Shown piece after piece: positions 9,565 through 17,872 of a DNA stretch of 64,000 nt; the stretch's first letter is position 1; each line of letters opens with the position of its first letter. The notes beneath the pieces were generated by a model. It had not been told where the DNA came from and ran no database searches. It worked only from the letters and a program-made list of their open reading frames with translations. A program made the position numbers and the translations under genes. Origin of the DNA: DAIQRJ01 sp963708795 (GTDB taxonomy: Bacteria > Actinomycetota > Actinomycetes > Propionibacteriales > DAIQRJ01); contig CAVPUH010000013.1 in the NCBI GenBank assembly GCA_963708795.1, positions 124,001 through 188,000 on the forward strand. Reading direction: 5' to 3'.

Positions 9565-9575
9565 GCACCGAAGGC

Positions 9576-9619
9576 TTGTCAGGCGATTGGTGCGCTCCAG
9601 CGCACGCTCCGCCTGACAA
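9576..9619. terminator. Nested inverted repeat, probable terminator
   Basis: Perfect 10-base arms TTGTCAGGCG (9576-9585) and CGCCTGACAA (9610-9619) enclose a second perfect hairpin, TGCGCT-CC-AGCGCA (9591-9604). It begins 12 bases after the small gene that follows the Eis-like gene, and is also downstream of rpiB on the other strand, so it could terminate both. The rest of the gap to 9791 shows no gene. Confidence 0.6.
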
Positions 9620-9791
9620 CCTCGGCCAGCCCGGACGACCGCGGTCCGTAGCACCGCCCGTCGCGCGTATGACGGTCCAGGCCCTCGTATGGCCGTAGAC
9701 GGTGCTACGACCGGTCCGACGCCACTACGCACGACGGACGCCCATCGAGCAACCCACCGCCGACCCCGCCGAGGCGTCGACCCATCGGGCG

Positions 9792-10253
9792 TCAGCGGTT
9801 CGGTCGGCCAGAGTCCTCGTACGCCGCGAGTTGGCCGATCCGGCGCTGATGGCGCGGATCGTGGCTGAACTCCGTGCCCACGAACGTCACCACGAAGCCG
9901 ATCGCCTCGTCGGCCGGATGCATCCGGGCCCCGACGGAGACGACGTTCGCGTTGTTGTGCTGCCGGGCCAGCGTCGCGGTCTCGACGTTCCAGGCCAGGG
10001 CGGCCCTCACCCCGTCGACCTTGTTGGCTGCGATCTGCTCGCCGTTGCCCGAGCCGCCGATCACCACGCCGAGCGAGCCCGGGTCCGCGACCACGGCCTC
10101 ACCGGTCTCGAGGCAGAACGCCGGATAGTCGTCCTCGGGGTCGTAGCCGAACGCGCCGTGATCGACGACGTCGTGCCCGAGATCGGCCAACCGTGCGGCG
10201 ACGAGACCCTTGAGCTCGAAGCCGGCGTGGTCGGATCCGACGTGGACGCGCAT
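9792..10253 (-). CDS. rpiB: Ribose-5-phosphate isomerase B
   Basis: A 153-residue cytoplasmic enzyme that interconverts ribose 5-phosphate and ribulose 5-phosphate in the pentose phosphate pathway. Family features are SDHAGFELK at the N-terminus and GGSGNGEQIAANKV around residues 66-79. Like the mycobacterial RpiB type, it has Glu (E72) where E. coli RpiB has the catalytic Cys. The HNNANVVSVGARM segment forms the rest of the phosphate and sugar site. Its ATG overlaps the upstream gene's stop by one base, indicating translational coupling. M. tuberculosis has the same gene pair (Rv2465c-Rv2466c). Confidence 0.95.
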   Translation of the reverse strand: MRVHVGSDHAGFELKGLVAARLADLGHDVVDHGAFGYDPEDDYPAFCLETGEAVVADPGSLGVVIGGSGNGEQIAANKVDGVRAALAWNVETATLARQHNNANVVSVGARMHPADEAIGFVVTFVGTEFSHDPRHQRRIGQLAAYEDSGRPNR

Positions 10254-10906
10254 CAGTCGAAGATCGGCTTGCGCGTGCGGGTGCGCTTGAGCTCGAAGAA
10301 CCCGTCGGTCCCGGCGACGAGGACGACTCCGTCGTAGAGCTTGCCGGCCGCCTCGCCACGCGGGATCGGGGTGATCACCGGCCCGAAGAACGCGATGTCG
10401 CCCACGTGGATGACCGGGGTGCCGACCTCCATGCCGACCGGGTCCATGCCGGCGTGGTGGCTCTTGTCCAGCGCCTCGTCGTAATCGGTCGAGTCAGCCG
10501 CCTCGATCAGCGAGCCGGGCAGGCCGGCGGCTTCCAACGCGGCGACGATCGTGTCGTCGTTGCGCTCCTCGTGCCGGTCGTGGAAGCGCGTGCCGAGCTC
10601 GGTGTAGAGGCGCCCCAGGACTGCGCTGGGGTCCTCGCCGGCCTTCTCGGCAGCGACGGCGGCGGCCGTGGCCACGCGCACCGGGCGCATGCCCCAGGCG
10701 AGGCCCTTCTTGTACTGGTCGGACAAACCATCCCGACCCTCGTTCAGGATCGACAGGCTCATCACGTTCCAGTTGATCTCGACCGGCCGCACCTTCTCGA
10801 CCTCGAGCAGCCAGCGGGAGGTGATCCACGCCCACGGGCATCCCGGGTCGAACCACATGTCGATGCGCGAGGTCCCGGTCTCGTTCTCAGCTGTATCAGC
10901 GCTCAT
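10253..10906 (-). CDS. DsbA-fold protein of the mycothiol-dependent nitroreductase (Rv2466c) family
   Basis: A 217-residue thioredoxin/DsbA-fold protein. The active-site region reads DPGCPWAWITSRW. The single Cys is residue 23 and the second Cys of a CPWC motif is replaced by Ala, so only a one-cysteine, mycothiol-linked mechanism would be possible. The family in mycobacteria reduces substrates with mycothiol. The cis-Pro side is visible in GTPVIHVGDIAFFGPVI. It is coupled to rpiB by a one-base overlap and divergent from pepN, as in M. tuberculosis. The specific reaction here is inferred. Confidence 0.88.
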   Translation of the reverse strand: MSADTAENETGTSRIDMWFDPGCPWAWITSRWLLEVEKVRPVEINWNVMSLSILNEGRDGLSDQYKKGLAWGMRPVRVATAAAVAAEKAGEDPSAVLGRLYTELGTRFHDRHEERNDDTIVAALEAAGLPGSLIEAADSTDYDEALDKSHHAGMDPVGMEVGTPVIHVGDIAFFGPVITPIPRGEAAGKLYDGVVLVAGTDGFFELKRTRTRKPIFD

Positions 10907-11054
10907 GAAGGCATTTCACCACGCGTCCGCGAGGCGCGGAGCCGAAGGTGACGCACGAGACGCCCGGCCTCGAGCTGCGGCCACCCAGATGACCGTCGGT
11001 GGCCGTGCTGCGACCCGGTCAGCGGACGTCCGTGTGCATGGAATGATGCCCGGC

Positions 11055-13604
11055 ATGCCAGGAACCAATCTGACCCGCGCCGAGGCGGCCGTCCGCTCCG
11101 CACTCCTGTCCGTCTCGACCTACCAGGTCGCGCTCGATCTGTCCGGAGCCGAGAAGCAGGACACCGCCACCTACCTGTCGACGACCGTGATCGCCTTCGA
11201 CGCCGAACCCGGTTCGTCGACCTTCGCCGATCTCGTGGCGGCGGACATCAGCTCGATCACCCTCAACGGACGGCAGCTCGACCCCGACGAGGTCTACGCC
11301 GACTCGCGGATCCGGCTCGACGACCTGGCCGCGGAGAACGAGCTCCGGGTCGAGGCGTCGTGCCGCTACAGCCACACCGGAGAAGGCCTGCACCGATCGG
11401 TCGACCCGACCGACGGAAACGTCTACCTCTACACGCAGTTCGAGGTTCCTGACGCCCGGCAGATGTACACGACGTTCGAGCAGCCGGACCTCAAGGCCGA
11501 GTTCGACTTCAGCGTCATCGCCCCCACCTCCTGGCAGGTCGTGTCGAATGCGGCGACGCCGACGCCCTCACGGGTCGACGATCTGGTCTCCCGCTGGGAC
11601 TTCCCGCGGACCACCCGCATCTCCACCTACATCACCGCGCTGATCGCGGGCTCCTACCACGTCGTGCGTGACGTCTACACCGGCGAGTACGGCGAGGTGC
11701 CGCTGGGGATCTTCTGCCGGCAGTCGCTCGCGCAGTACCTCGACAGCGACGACATCTTCGAGATCACCAAGCAGGGCTTCGCCTTCTTCGAGAAGACCTT
11801 CGCCATGGGCTACCCGTTCGGGAAGTACGACCAGTTGTTCGTGCCCGAATACAACATGGGCGCGATGGAGAACGCCGGCGCCGTCACCTTCCGCGACGAC
11901 TACATCTTCCGCAGCCGCACGACCGACGCCGACTACGAAGCACGCGCCAACACGATCCTCCACGAGATGGCGCACATGTGGTTCGGCGATCTCGTGACGA
12001 TGAAGTGGTGGGACGACCTCTGGCTGAACGAGTCGTTCGCCGAGTGGGCCAGCCACTTCGCCAACGCGAACGCGACCCGCTACCGCGAGTCCTGGACGAC
12101 GTTCTGCAACCAGCGCAAGGTCTGGGCGTACCGGCAGGACCAGCTCCCGTCCACGCACCCCATCGCCGCGGACATGGTCGACTTCGACGCAGTCGCGGTG
12201 AACTTCGACGGCATCACCTACGCCAAGGGCGCGTCGGCGCTGCGCCAACTCGTCGCGTGGGTGGGCGAGGAGGAGTTCATCGCCGGGCTGCGCCAGTACT
12301 TCACCAAGCACGCGTGGAGCAACACGCGTCTGGACGACCTGCTGGTCGAACTCGAGGCCGCCTCCGGACGAGACCTGAAGGTGTGGACGAAGGAGTGGCT
12401 GCAGACGGCCGGCGTCAACACGCTGCGGGCCGATTTCGACGTCGCCGCGGACGGCACCTACTCGCGGTTCGAGGTCGTGCAGACGGCGCACGAGGACTGG
12501 CCCACGCTCCGCTCACACCGGATCGGTATCGGCCTGTACCGCCTGACCGACGGCGTGCTCGGGCGCGACGAGGAGATCGAGACCGACATCGTCGGTGAAC
12601 GCACCGCCGTGCCGGCGTTGGTCGGGGTGGCCCAGGGCGACCTGCTGCTGCTCAACGACGGCGACCTCTCGTACGCGAAGATCCGCCTGGACGAGCGCTC
12701 GCAGCAGGCCCTCGTCGCGCACATCGACGCCATTCCCGACTCGCTGGCCCGCGCGCTCTGCTGGAGCGCGGCCTGGGACATGACCCGCGATGCCGAGATG
12801 AAGGCCGGCGACTTCGTGGCCCTCGTCCTGCGCGGAGTCGGCGCGGAGAAGGACATCACGGCCGTCCAGAGCCTCGTCCGCTACGGCGCGAGCGCGCTCC
12901 AGCGTTACTCCGCTCCGGCTAACCGCGACGCGTTGGGCGCGGCGTGGGAGAACGGCATGGCCGAGTTGGCCGTTACTGCCGAGCCCGGCAGCGACCACCA
13001 GCTCACGTTCGTGCAGGCCTTCGCGTCGAGCGCCCGCAGCGAGGCGGCCACGACCCGGATCGCCGGCTGGCTGGCGGGCACGGACGTCCCGGCCGGGCTG
13101 GTCGTCGACACCGATCTGCGCTGGACGCTGGTGACGGCGCTGGCCCGGCTCGGGGCGATCGGCGACGCCGAGATCGACGCCGAGCTCGACCGCGACGACA
13201 CCGTGCAGGGCTCCGAGAACGCGGCGCTCGCCCGGGCTGCCCAGCCGACGGCCGAGGCGAAGGCCAAGGCGTGGGAGCTCGCGGTGATCCGCGACGACAC
13301 CCCGAACGAGACGCATCGGCAGATCTCCCGGGGCTTCTGGCAGCACGGGCAGGACGACGTCCTCGCCCCCTACGTCGACGCGTACCTGGAGGAGGCTCCG
13401 AACGTCTGGGAGCGGAAGGGCACGTTCATGGCGACGATCGTGCTCGTCGTCCTGTTCCCCGGCCGGGTGGACGCCGAGACGCTGGGCAAGGTCGATGCGT
13501 TCCTGGCCGACGCGGAGCTGGGCGACGCGACGAAGCGCTACATCGGCGAGGGTCGGGCCGACCTGGCTCGCGCGCTGGCGGCCCAGGAGTTCGACGCGGC
13601 CTGA
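11055..13604 (+). CDS. pepN: Aminopeptidase N (M1 family)
   Basis: An 849-residue zinc aminopeptidase of the actinobacterial PepN type, which removes N-terminal residues from peptides in the cytoplasm. The substrate-binding GAMEN motif is at residues 269-273. The zinc site is HEMAH at 303-307 with the third ligand Glu 326 in WLNESFAEW. The C-terminal half is the helical ERAP1-like domain. ATG 11055 (MPGTNLTRAEA) is chosen because the open frame extends far upstream into the divergent gene without conserved sequence. The frame is intact. Position and direction match M. tuberculosis pepN (Rv2467). Confidence 0.96.
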   Translation: MPGTNLTRAEAAVRSALLSVSTYQVALDLSGAEKQDTATYLSTTVIAFDAEPGSSTFADLVAADISSITLNGRQLDPDEVYADSRIRLDDLAAENELRVEASCRYSHTGEGLHRSVDPTDGNVYLYTQFEVPDARQMYTTFEQPDLKAEFDFSVIAPTSWQVVSNAATPTPSRVDDLVSRWDFPRTTRISTYITALIAGSYHVVRDVYTGEYGEVPLGIFCRQSLAQYLDSDDIFEITKQGFAFFEKTFAMGYPFGKYDQLFVPEYNMGAMENAGAVTFRDDYIFRSRTTDADYEARANTILHEMAHMWFGDLVTMKWWDDLWLNESFAEWASHFANANATRYRESWTTFCNQRKVWAYRQDQLPSTHPIAADMVDFDAVAVNFDGITYAKGASALRQLVAWVGEEEFIAGLRQYFTKHAWSNTRLDDLLVELEAASGRDLKVWTKEWLQTAGVNTLRADFDVAADGTYSRFEVVQTAHEDWPTLRSHRIGIGLYRLTDGVLGRDEEIETDIVGERTAVPALVGVAQGDLLLLNDGDLSYAKIRLDERSQQALVAHIDAIPDSLARALCWSAAWDMTRDAEMKAGDFVALVLRGVGAEKDITAVQSLVRYGASALQRYSAPANRDALGAAWENGMAELAVTAEPGSDHQLTFVQAFASSARSEAATTRIAGWLAGTDVPAGLVVDTDLRWTLVTALARLGAIGDAEIDAELDRDDTVQGSENAALARAAQPTAEAKAKAWELAVIRDDTPNETHRQISRGFWQHGQDDVLAPYVDAYLEEAPNVWERKGTFMATIVLVVLFPGRVDAETLGKVDAFLADAELGDATKRYIGEGRADLARALAAQEFDAA

Positions 13605-13625
13605 CGAGCAGGCTCCCGCTGGGAG

Positions 13626-13982
13626 TCAGCGCCCGGGGGTGACGGCCGAGTCGCCGGCCGTCAGCTCCGGCGCATCGGTGGGAGCGTCGTCGCTGGTGGC
13701 CTCGCGGTACCAGGCGAGATCGTCCTCGGTCCGGGTGCGGTTGAGCAGCCGGGGCGCCGTCACCAGCAACGCGATCAGGCCGAACGCGAGGACCGGGACG
13801 CCGACGAACATCGCGAGCGTCAGCGGCAGACCCAGCGGCGGCGCCGGATCCTCGGCGGTCTCGGCGAACGCCGGAACTGCGAGGACGAGGACACCGCCGG
13901 CGGTCAGCAGCGCACCGGTGACGATTCGGGCGATGGTTCGACGCGAGCGCGCGGAGCTGTCGGAGCTGTCGGAGACGGTCAC
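13626..13982 (-). CDS. Small two-helix membrane protein
   Basis: A 118-residue protein with two hydrophobic helices (about residues 17-40, ending in a possible cleavage site VPAFAETA, and 53-78). A polar C-terminal tail contains DDLAWYREATSDDAP. It may be a signal-peptide-bearing single-span protein or a two-span protein. It is convergent with pepN and divergent from the mechanosensitive channel gene. Function unknown. Confidence 0.7.
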   Translation of the reverse strand: MTVSDSSDSSARSRRTIARIVTGALLTAGGVLVLAVPAFAETAEDPAPPLGLPLTLAMFVGVPVLAFGLIALLVTAPRLLNRTRTEDDLAWYREATSDDAPTDAPELTAGDSAVTPGR

Positions 13983-14032
13983 GGCGTTACGGTACCGCTC
14001 GCCGATCTCGCGCCACCCCTACCCTGGTGGCC

Positions 14033-14997
14033 ATGCCCGTCGATGTTCTCGCCCTGACCTGGAACGACAACGGCCCCCCCGTGATGGTCGCGAAGATCCT
14101 CATCCTGATCGTGCTCGGGTTCGTGCTGCGGTTCCTGCTCCTACGCATGATCAACCGGGTCGTTCGGCACGCGACGAAGGAGCCGAGCGGCAACACGCGA
14201 CTGCTCGGCAGCACGGCGATCGCGGACGCCGCGGCACGTGCCCGGCAGCCCTGGCGGACCGAGCGGCAGGCCCAGCGCGTCGCCGCGATCGGTTCTCTGA
14301 GCCGCAGTGTGGTGACCGCGACGGTGGTGGTCATCACGCTGTTCTCAGTGCTCAACGTCGTGGGCGTCAACCTGGCGCCGCTCCTCGCGAGCGCGAGTGT
14401 GCTCGGCGTCGTCATCGGCTTCGGTGCGCAGAACCTGGTCAAGGACTTCCTGGCCGGGACGGCGATGCTCATGGAAGACCAGTTCGGGGTGGGCGACGTC
14501 GTCGACATGGAGAAGGCCACCGGCACCGTCGAGGCCGTCGGGCTGCGCGTGACCCGGCTCCGGGACGCGACCGGCATGATCTGGTACGTCCGCAACGGCG
14601 AGGTGCTGCGCCTGGGCAACAAGAGCCAGGGCTGGTCCCAGATCGTGCTCGACGTCCAGATCGCCTACGACGAGGACGTGGACCGTGCGCAGGAACTGAT
14701 CGCCCGGGTCGCCGAGGAGGTCGCTGCGGAACCGCGGTTCGCGGACAAGGTGGTCGACGTCCCTGCCGTCGCCGGCATCGAGCAGGTGACCGGGGAGCGC
14801 CGTCACGTTCCGGGTCGTCGGGACCTGCGCGGCGAACGAGAACGTCGGCATCCAGCGCGAACTCCGGAGCGAGGATCCGGGCGGCACTGGACGCGGCGGA
14901 GATCCGGCTCCCGGCCCCGGTACCGCCCTGGGGCACCGGAGCCGGCGTGCCACCGGCACCGGTCGGCCCGGAGGGGGCGACCGGCCCGAGGCCGTGA
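14033..14997 (+). CDS. Small-conductance mechanosensitive channel (MscS family, frameshifted)
   Basis: An MscS-type channel with membrane helices at residues about 18-36 and 85-105, then the pore-lining TM3 (LASASVLGVVIGFGAQNLVKDFLAG) and the beta domain (VGDVVDMEKATGTVEAVGLRVTRLRD). The reading frame changes near 14795, where the sequence continues as VTFRVVGTCAANENVGIQREL, and again near 14863, continuing as ARIRAALDAAEIRLP to the stop at 14997. The channel part is intact; the cytoplasmic C-terminus is interrupted by these two indels. It lies where M. tuberculosis has Rv2468c-Rv2469c, but is a different gene. Confidence 0.85.
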
Positions 14998-14998
14998 C

Positions 14999-15424
14999 TC
15001 AGACCAGCGAGGCCTCGAGGGTGATGGTGGTACCCGCCAGCGCCTGACTCACCGGGCAGTTCGCCTTGGCATCGGCCGCGGCGGCCTGGAACTCCTCGTC
15101 GCTCAGGCCTTCGATCCTGGCCTTGAGCGTGAGGACGATGCCGGTGATGCCCTGGCCCGGCTGGAAGGTCACGTCGGCCTGGGTGTCGAGCGCCTGTGGG
15201 GCGTGACCGGCCTTGGCGAGGCCGTTGCTCAGTGCCATCGAGAAGCAGGCGGCGTGAGCGGCCGCGATCAGCTCCTCCGGGCTGGTCTTGCCGTTCGCGG
15301 CCTCGGCCCGGGAGGCCCAGCTCACGTCGAAGGTCGCGAGCCCCGAGGTCGACAGGGCGACGGTGCCGGCGCCCTCGAGGAGCGAGCCTTCCCAATGTGC
15401 GTTCGCAGTGCGCGTGGTTGCCAT
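14999..15424 (-). CDS. OsmC/Ohr family peroxiredoxin
   Basis: A 141-residue protein of OsmC type, which reduces organic hydroperoxides with two reactive cysteines. The two Cys are visible in AAHAACFSMALS and DAKANCPVSQALAG, with the family N-terminal TANAHWEGSLLEGAGTV. The start is the ATG before ATTRTANAHW; the longer upstream frame is low-complexity. It ends one base from the stop of the convergent channel gene. It may serve peroxide defence beside the truncated haemoglobin, which is inference from position. Confidence 0.93.
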   Translation of the reverse strand: MATTRTANAHWEGSLLEGAGTVALSTSGLATFDVSWASRAEAANGKTSPEELIAAAHAACFSMALSNGLAKAGHAPQALDTQADVTFQPGQGITGIVLTLKARIEGLSDEEFQAAAADAKANCPVSQALAGTTITLEASLV

Positions 15425-15510
15425 GGCGGCGAGCATACGACCCGGCGCAGGCGCTCCACGGACCGATGCCGCTCTACAGCCCGCGGTACGGGAGACTTCG
15501 CCGGGTGAGC

Positions 15511-17703
15511 ATGTCGTTCTATGACGCTGTCGGTGGCAGTCCGACGTTTCGTCGGCTGGTCGAGCGCTTCTACGCGGGCGTGGCGGTCGATCCCATCCTG
15601 CGGCCGATGTACCCGGAGGAGGACCTGGGCCCCGCTGCCGATCGGCTGCGGATGTTCCTGGAGCAGTACTGGGGTGGTCCCCGCACCTACTCCGACCAGC
15701 GTGGACACCCGCGTCTGCGGATGCGGCACGCACCCTTCCCGGTCACGCCGACGGCACGCGACGCCTGGCTCGGGCACATGCGTGACGCCGTCGACGAGCT
15801 GGAACTCGACCAGGTGCTCGAGACCCAGCTCTGGACGTACCTCGAGCTGGCCGCCGCCACGATGATCAACACGCCCGACGAGACCACGCCCGTCCCCGGG
15901 CCGGCGATGGCCGGACGTCCGGGCCCGATGTCGATCTCGCTGGCGCCGGGTCCCGGCCCGGCTGTCGCCGCCATGCCGGCACCTGGCACCCTGACCGCCA
16001 TGTCTGTCGAGGAGTCGCACGTTCCCGCACCCGTCTACGACGTGTTCGGAGACGACACGTGGTGGCGCAGCGCGGTCATCTACCAGGTCTACATCCGATC
16101 GTTCGCCGACGGCGACGGCGACGGGATCGGCGACATCGCCGGTATCCGCGCCAGACTCCCCTATCTCGTCGACCTCGGCGTCGACGCGGTGTGGATCACC
16201 CCGTGGTACCCCTCGCCGATGGCCGACGGCGGTTACGACGTGGCCGACTACCGCGACATCGAGAGCCTCTTCGGAACCCTCGCGGACGCCGAGGCCTTCA
16301 TCGCCGAGGCGCACCTGCACGGCATCCGGGTCGTGCTCGACATCGTCCCGAACCACACCTCCGACCGGCACGAGTGGTTCACGGCCGCGCGGGCGGGGGG
16401 TCCGGCGGCGCCCGAGCGCGAGCACTACTGGTTCCGCCCGGCCAAGGCCGACGGCTCCCCACCGAACAACTGGACGTCGATGTTCGGCGGTCCCGCGTGG
16501 CATCAGCTACCTGAGGACATCGCCGCCGCGCCGGCCGGTCAGCATGCTGACTACTACCTGCACCTGTTCGCCCCGGAGCAGCCGGATCTCAACTGGGACG
16601 ACCCCGATGTCGGCGACGATTTCGAAGCCACGCTGCGGTTCTGGTTCGATCGCGGCGTCGACGGCTTCCGGATCGACGTCGCCCACGGCATGGTCAAGGA
16701 CCCGGATCTCCCCGACGTCCCGACCGACGAGCACTCGGCGATGCTCAACGCCGACGTCCGTGCCGACCATCCGTTCTGGGATCAGCCCGGCGTGCACGAC
16801 ATCTACCGTCGCTGGCGCAAAGTGGCCGACTCGTACGCGGATTCGACGCAGGGCAAGCGGATCTTCGTCGCCGAGGCGTGGGTGCACGAGCCCGAACGGC
16901 TGGCCCACTACGTCCGGCCGGATGAGCTGCACACCACGTTCAACTTCGACTTCCTGGCCGCGCCGTGGGACGCCGAGTCGTTCGAGGACGTGATCGACGA
17001 GCAGATCGCGTCGCTGGAGGTCCCCGGGGCGCCGGTGACCTGGGTGGTGTCCAACCACGACGTCATCCGGCATCGCACCCGTTACGGCCGTGCGAACGCC
17101 GACCGCCGGGCCGACGCCGGCTCGGTGCCGACCGACCTCGAGCTCGGGCTCGCCCGCTCGCGTGCGATGGCGCTCTTCATGCTCGCATTGCCCGGTGGTG
17201 CCTACATCTACCAGGGCGAGGAGCTCGGGCTGCCGGAGGTCGAGGACCTGCCCGAGTCCGTACTCCAGGATCCGTCGTGGCTCCGGACGAACCACCAGCA
17301 CCGCGGTCGTGACGGCTGCCGGGTTCCCATCCCGTGGACGCGCACCGGGTCCGCGCTGGGCTTCGGCCCGGACGGGTCCGCGCCGTGGCTCCCGCAGCCG
17401 GGCTACTTCGCCGACCTGAGCGTGGAGGCGCAGCAGGCGGACCCGACGTCGATGCTGCAGCTGTACAAGGACGCGCTCGCGATCCGCCGCGAGCGCGACG
17501 ACCTGGGTGACGGCCCGCTGGAGTGGCTCGGCGACGACGAGCCACACGTGTTGTCGTTCTCCCGCGGCGACGAGTTCGTGTGCATCGTCAATCTCGGGAC
17601 GACACCGACCACGCTGCCGCCGAACGGCAAGGTGCTGCTCGCGTCGACGGAGTTGGTCGGCGATGCGCTGCCGCCCGACGCCGCGGCCTGGCTGGAGCTG
17701 TAG
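15511..17703 (+). CDS. Truncated haemoglobin (GlbO type) fused in frame to a GH13 alpha-glucosidase
   Basis: One open frame of 730 residues encodes two proteins known as separate neighbours in mycobacteria (glbO, Rv2470; aglA, Rv2471). Residues 1-128 are a group II truncated haemoglobin: SFYDAVGG, then FLEQYWGGPRTYS, and the proximal His in LRMRHAPF. A Pro/Ala/Gly-rich linker follows (about residues 129-163). The second part, counting from 16000, is a GH13 enzyme acting on alpha-glucosides. It has region I DIVPNH, nucleophile Asp 226 in GFRIDVAHG, acid/base Glu 292 in VAEAW and Asp 354 in SNHDV. No stop codon separates them. Either this is a true fusion, or a stop was lost to an error, or the enzyme starts at ATG 16000. 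Confidence 0.85.
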   Translation: MSFYDAVGGSPTFRRLVERFYAGVAVDPILRPMYPEEDLGPAADRLRMFLEQYWGGPRTYSDQRGHPRLRMRHAPFPVTPTARDAWLGHMRDAVDELELDQVLETQLWTYLELAAATMINTPDETTPVPGPAMAGRPGPMSISLAPGPGPAVAAMPAPGTLTAMSVEESHVPAPVYDVFGDDTWWRSAVIYQVYIRSFADGDGDGIGDIAGIRARLPYLVDLGVDAVWITPWYPSPMADGGYDVADYRDIESLFGTLADAEAFIAEAHLHGIRVVLDIVPNHTSDRHEWFTAARAGGPAAPEREHYWFRPAKADGSPPNNWTSMFGGPAWHQLPEDIAAAPAGQHADYYLHLFAPEQPDLNWDDPDVGDDFEATLRFWFDRGVDGFRIDVAHGMVKDPDLPDVPTDEHSAMLNADVRADHPFWDQPGVHDIYRRWRKVADSYADSTQGKRIFVAEAWVHEPERLAHYVRPDELHTTFNFDFLAAPWDAESFEDVIDEQIASLEVPGAPVTWVVSNHDVIRHRTRYGRANADRRADAGSVPTDLELGLARSRAMALFMLALPGGAYIYQGEELGLPEVEDLPESVLQDPSWLRTNHQHRGRDGCRVPIPWTRTGSALGFGPDGSAPWLPQPGYFADLSVEAQQADPTSMLQLYKDALAIRRERDDLGDGPLEWLGDDEPHVLSFSRGDEFVCIVNLGTTPTTLPPNGKVLLASTELVGDALPPDAAAWLEL
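15880..16002 (+). other. Linker between globin and GH13 parts, with possible internal start
   Basis: This stretch encodes the low-complexity linker between the globin and glycosidase parts. It ends at ATG 16000-16002, which starts MSVEESHVPAPVYDVFGDD, the usual N-terminus of a GH13 enzyme of this type. No strong Shine-Dalgarno sequence precedes that ATG. If translation starts there, the enzyme is 567 residues, close to the mycobacterial relative. Confidence 0.5.
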
Positions 17704-17739
17704 CGGCCCGAGGCCAGGTACAGCCGAGGCCGGGTACAG

Positions 17740-17844
17740 CCCGGACCAGGCGAGTCCGGGTTGTCCAACGCAGTCCGGGCCGGCCAACAGGTTTGCCGGG
17801 ACCTGTCCCCACCGGGCATACTCGGTGGGGACATGAGCATCTGA
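17740..17844 (+). promoter_or_regulatory. Structured leader with mini-ORF upstream of the ABC-F gene
   Basis: The 169 bases between the glycosidase stop and the ABC-F start are highly structured. There is a 7-bp hairpin (17740-17746 with 17754-17760). A perfect 11-bp hairpin, TGTCCCCACCG (17804-17814) with CGGTGGGGACA (17823-17833), has an 8-base loop. Directly at its base is ATG AGC ATC TGA (17833-17844), a three-codon ORF. The ABC-F start is 28 bases further. The hairpin may simply terminate the upstream gene. A ribosome-mediated attenuator is also possible, as resistance ABC-F genes are often controlled this way. No T-run follows. Confidence 0.45.
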
Positions 17845-17872
17845 TCACCGCAGCCGTCCCTGCCCCGCCCCC

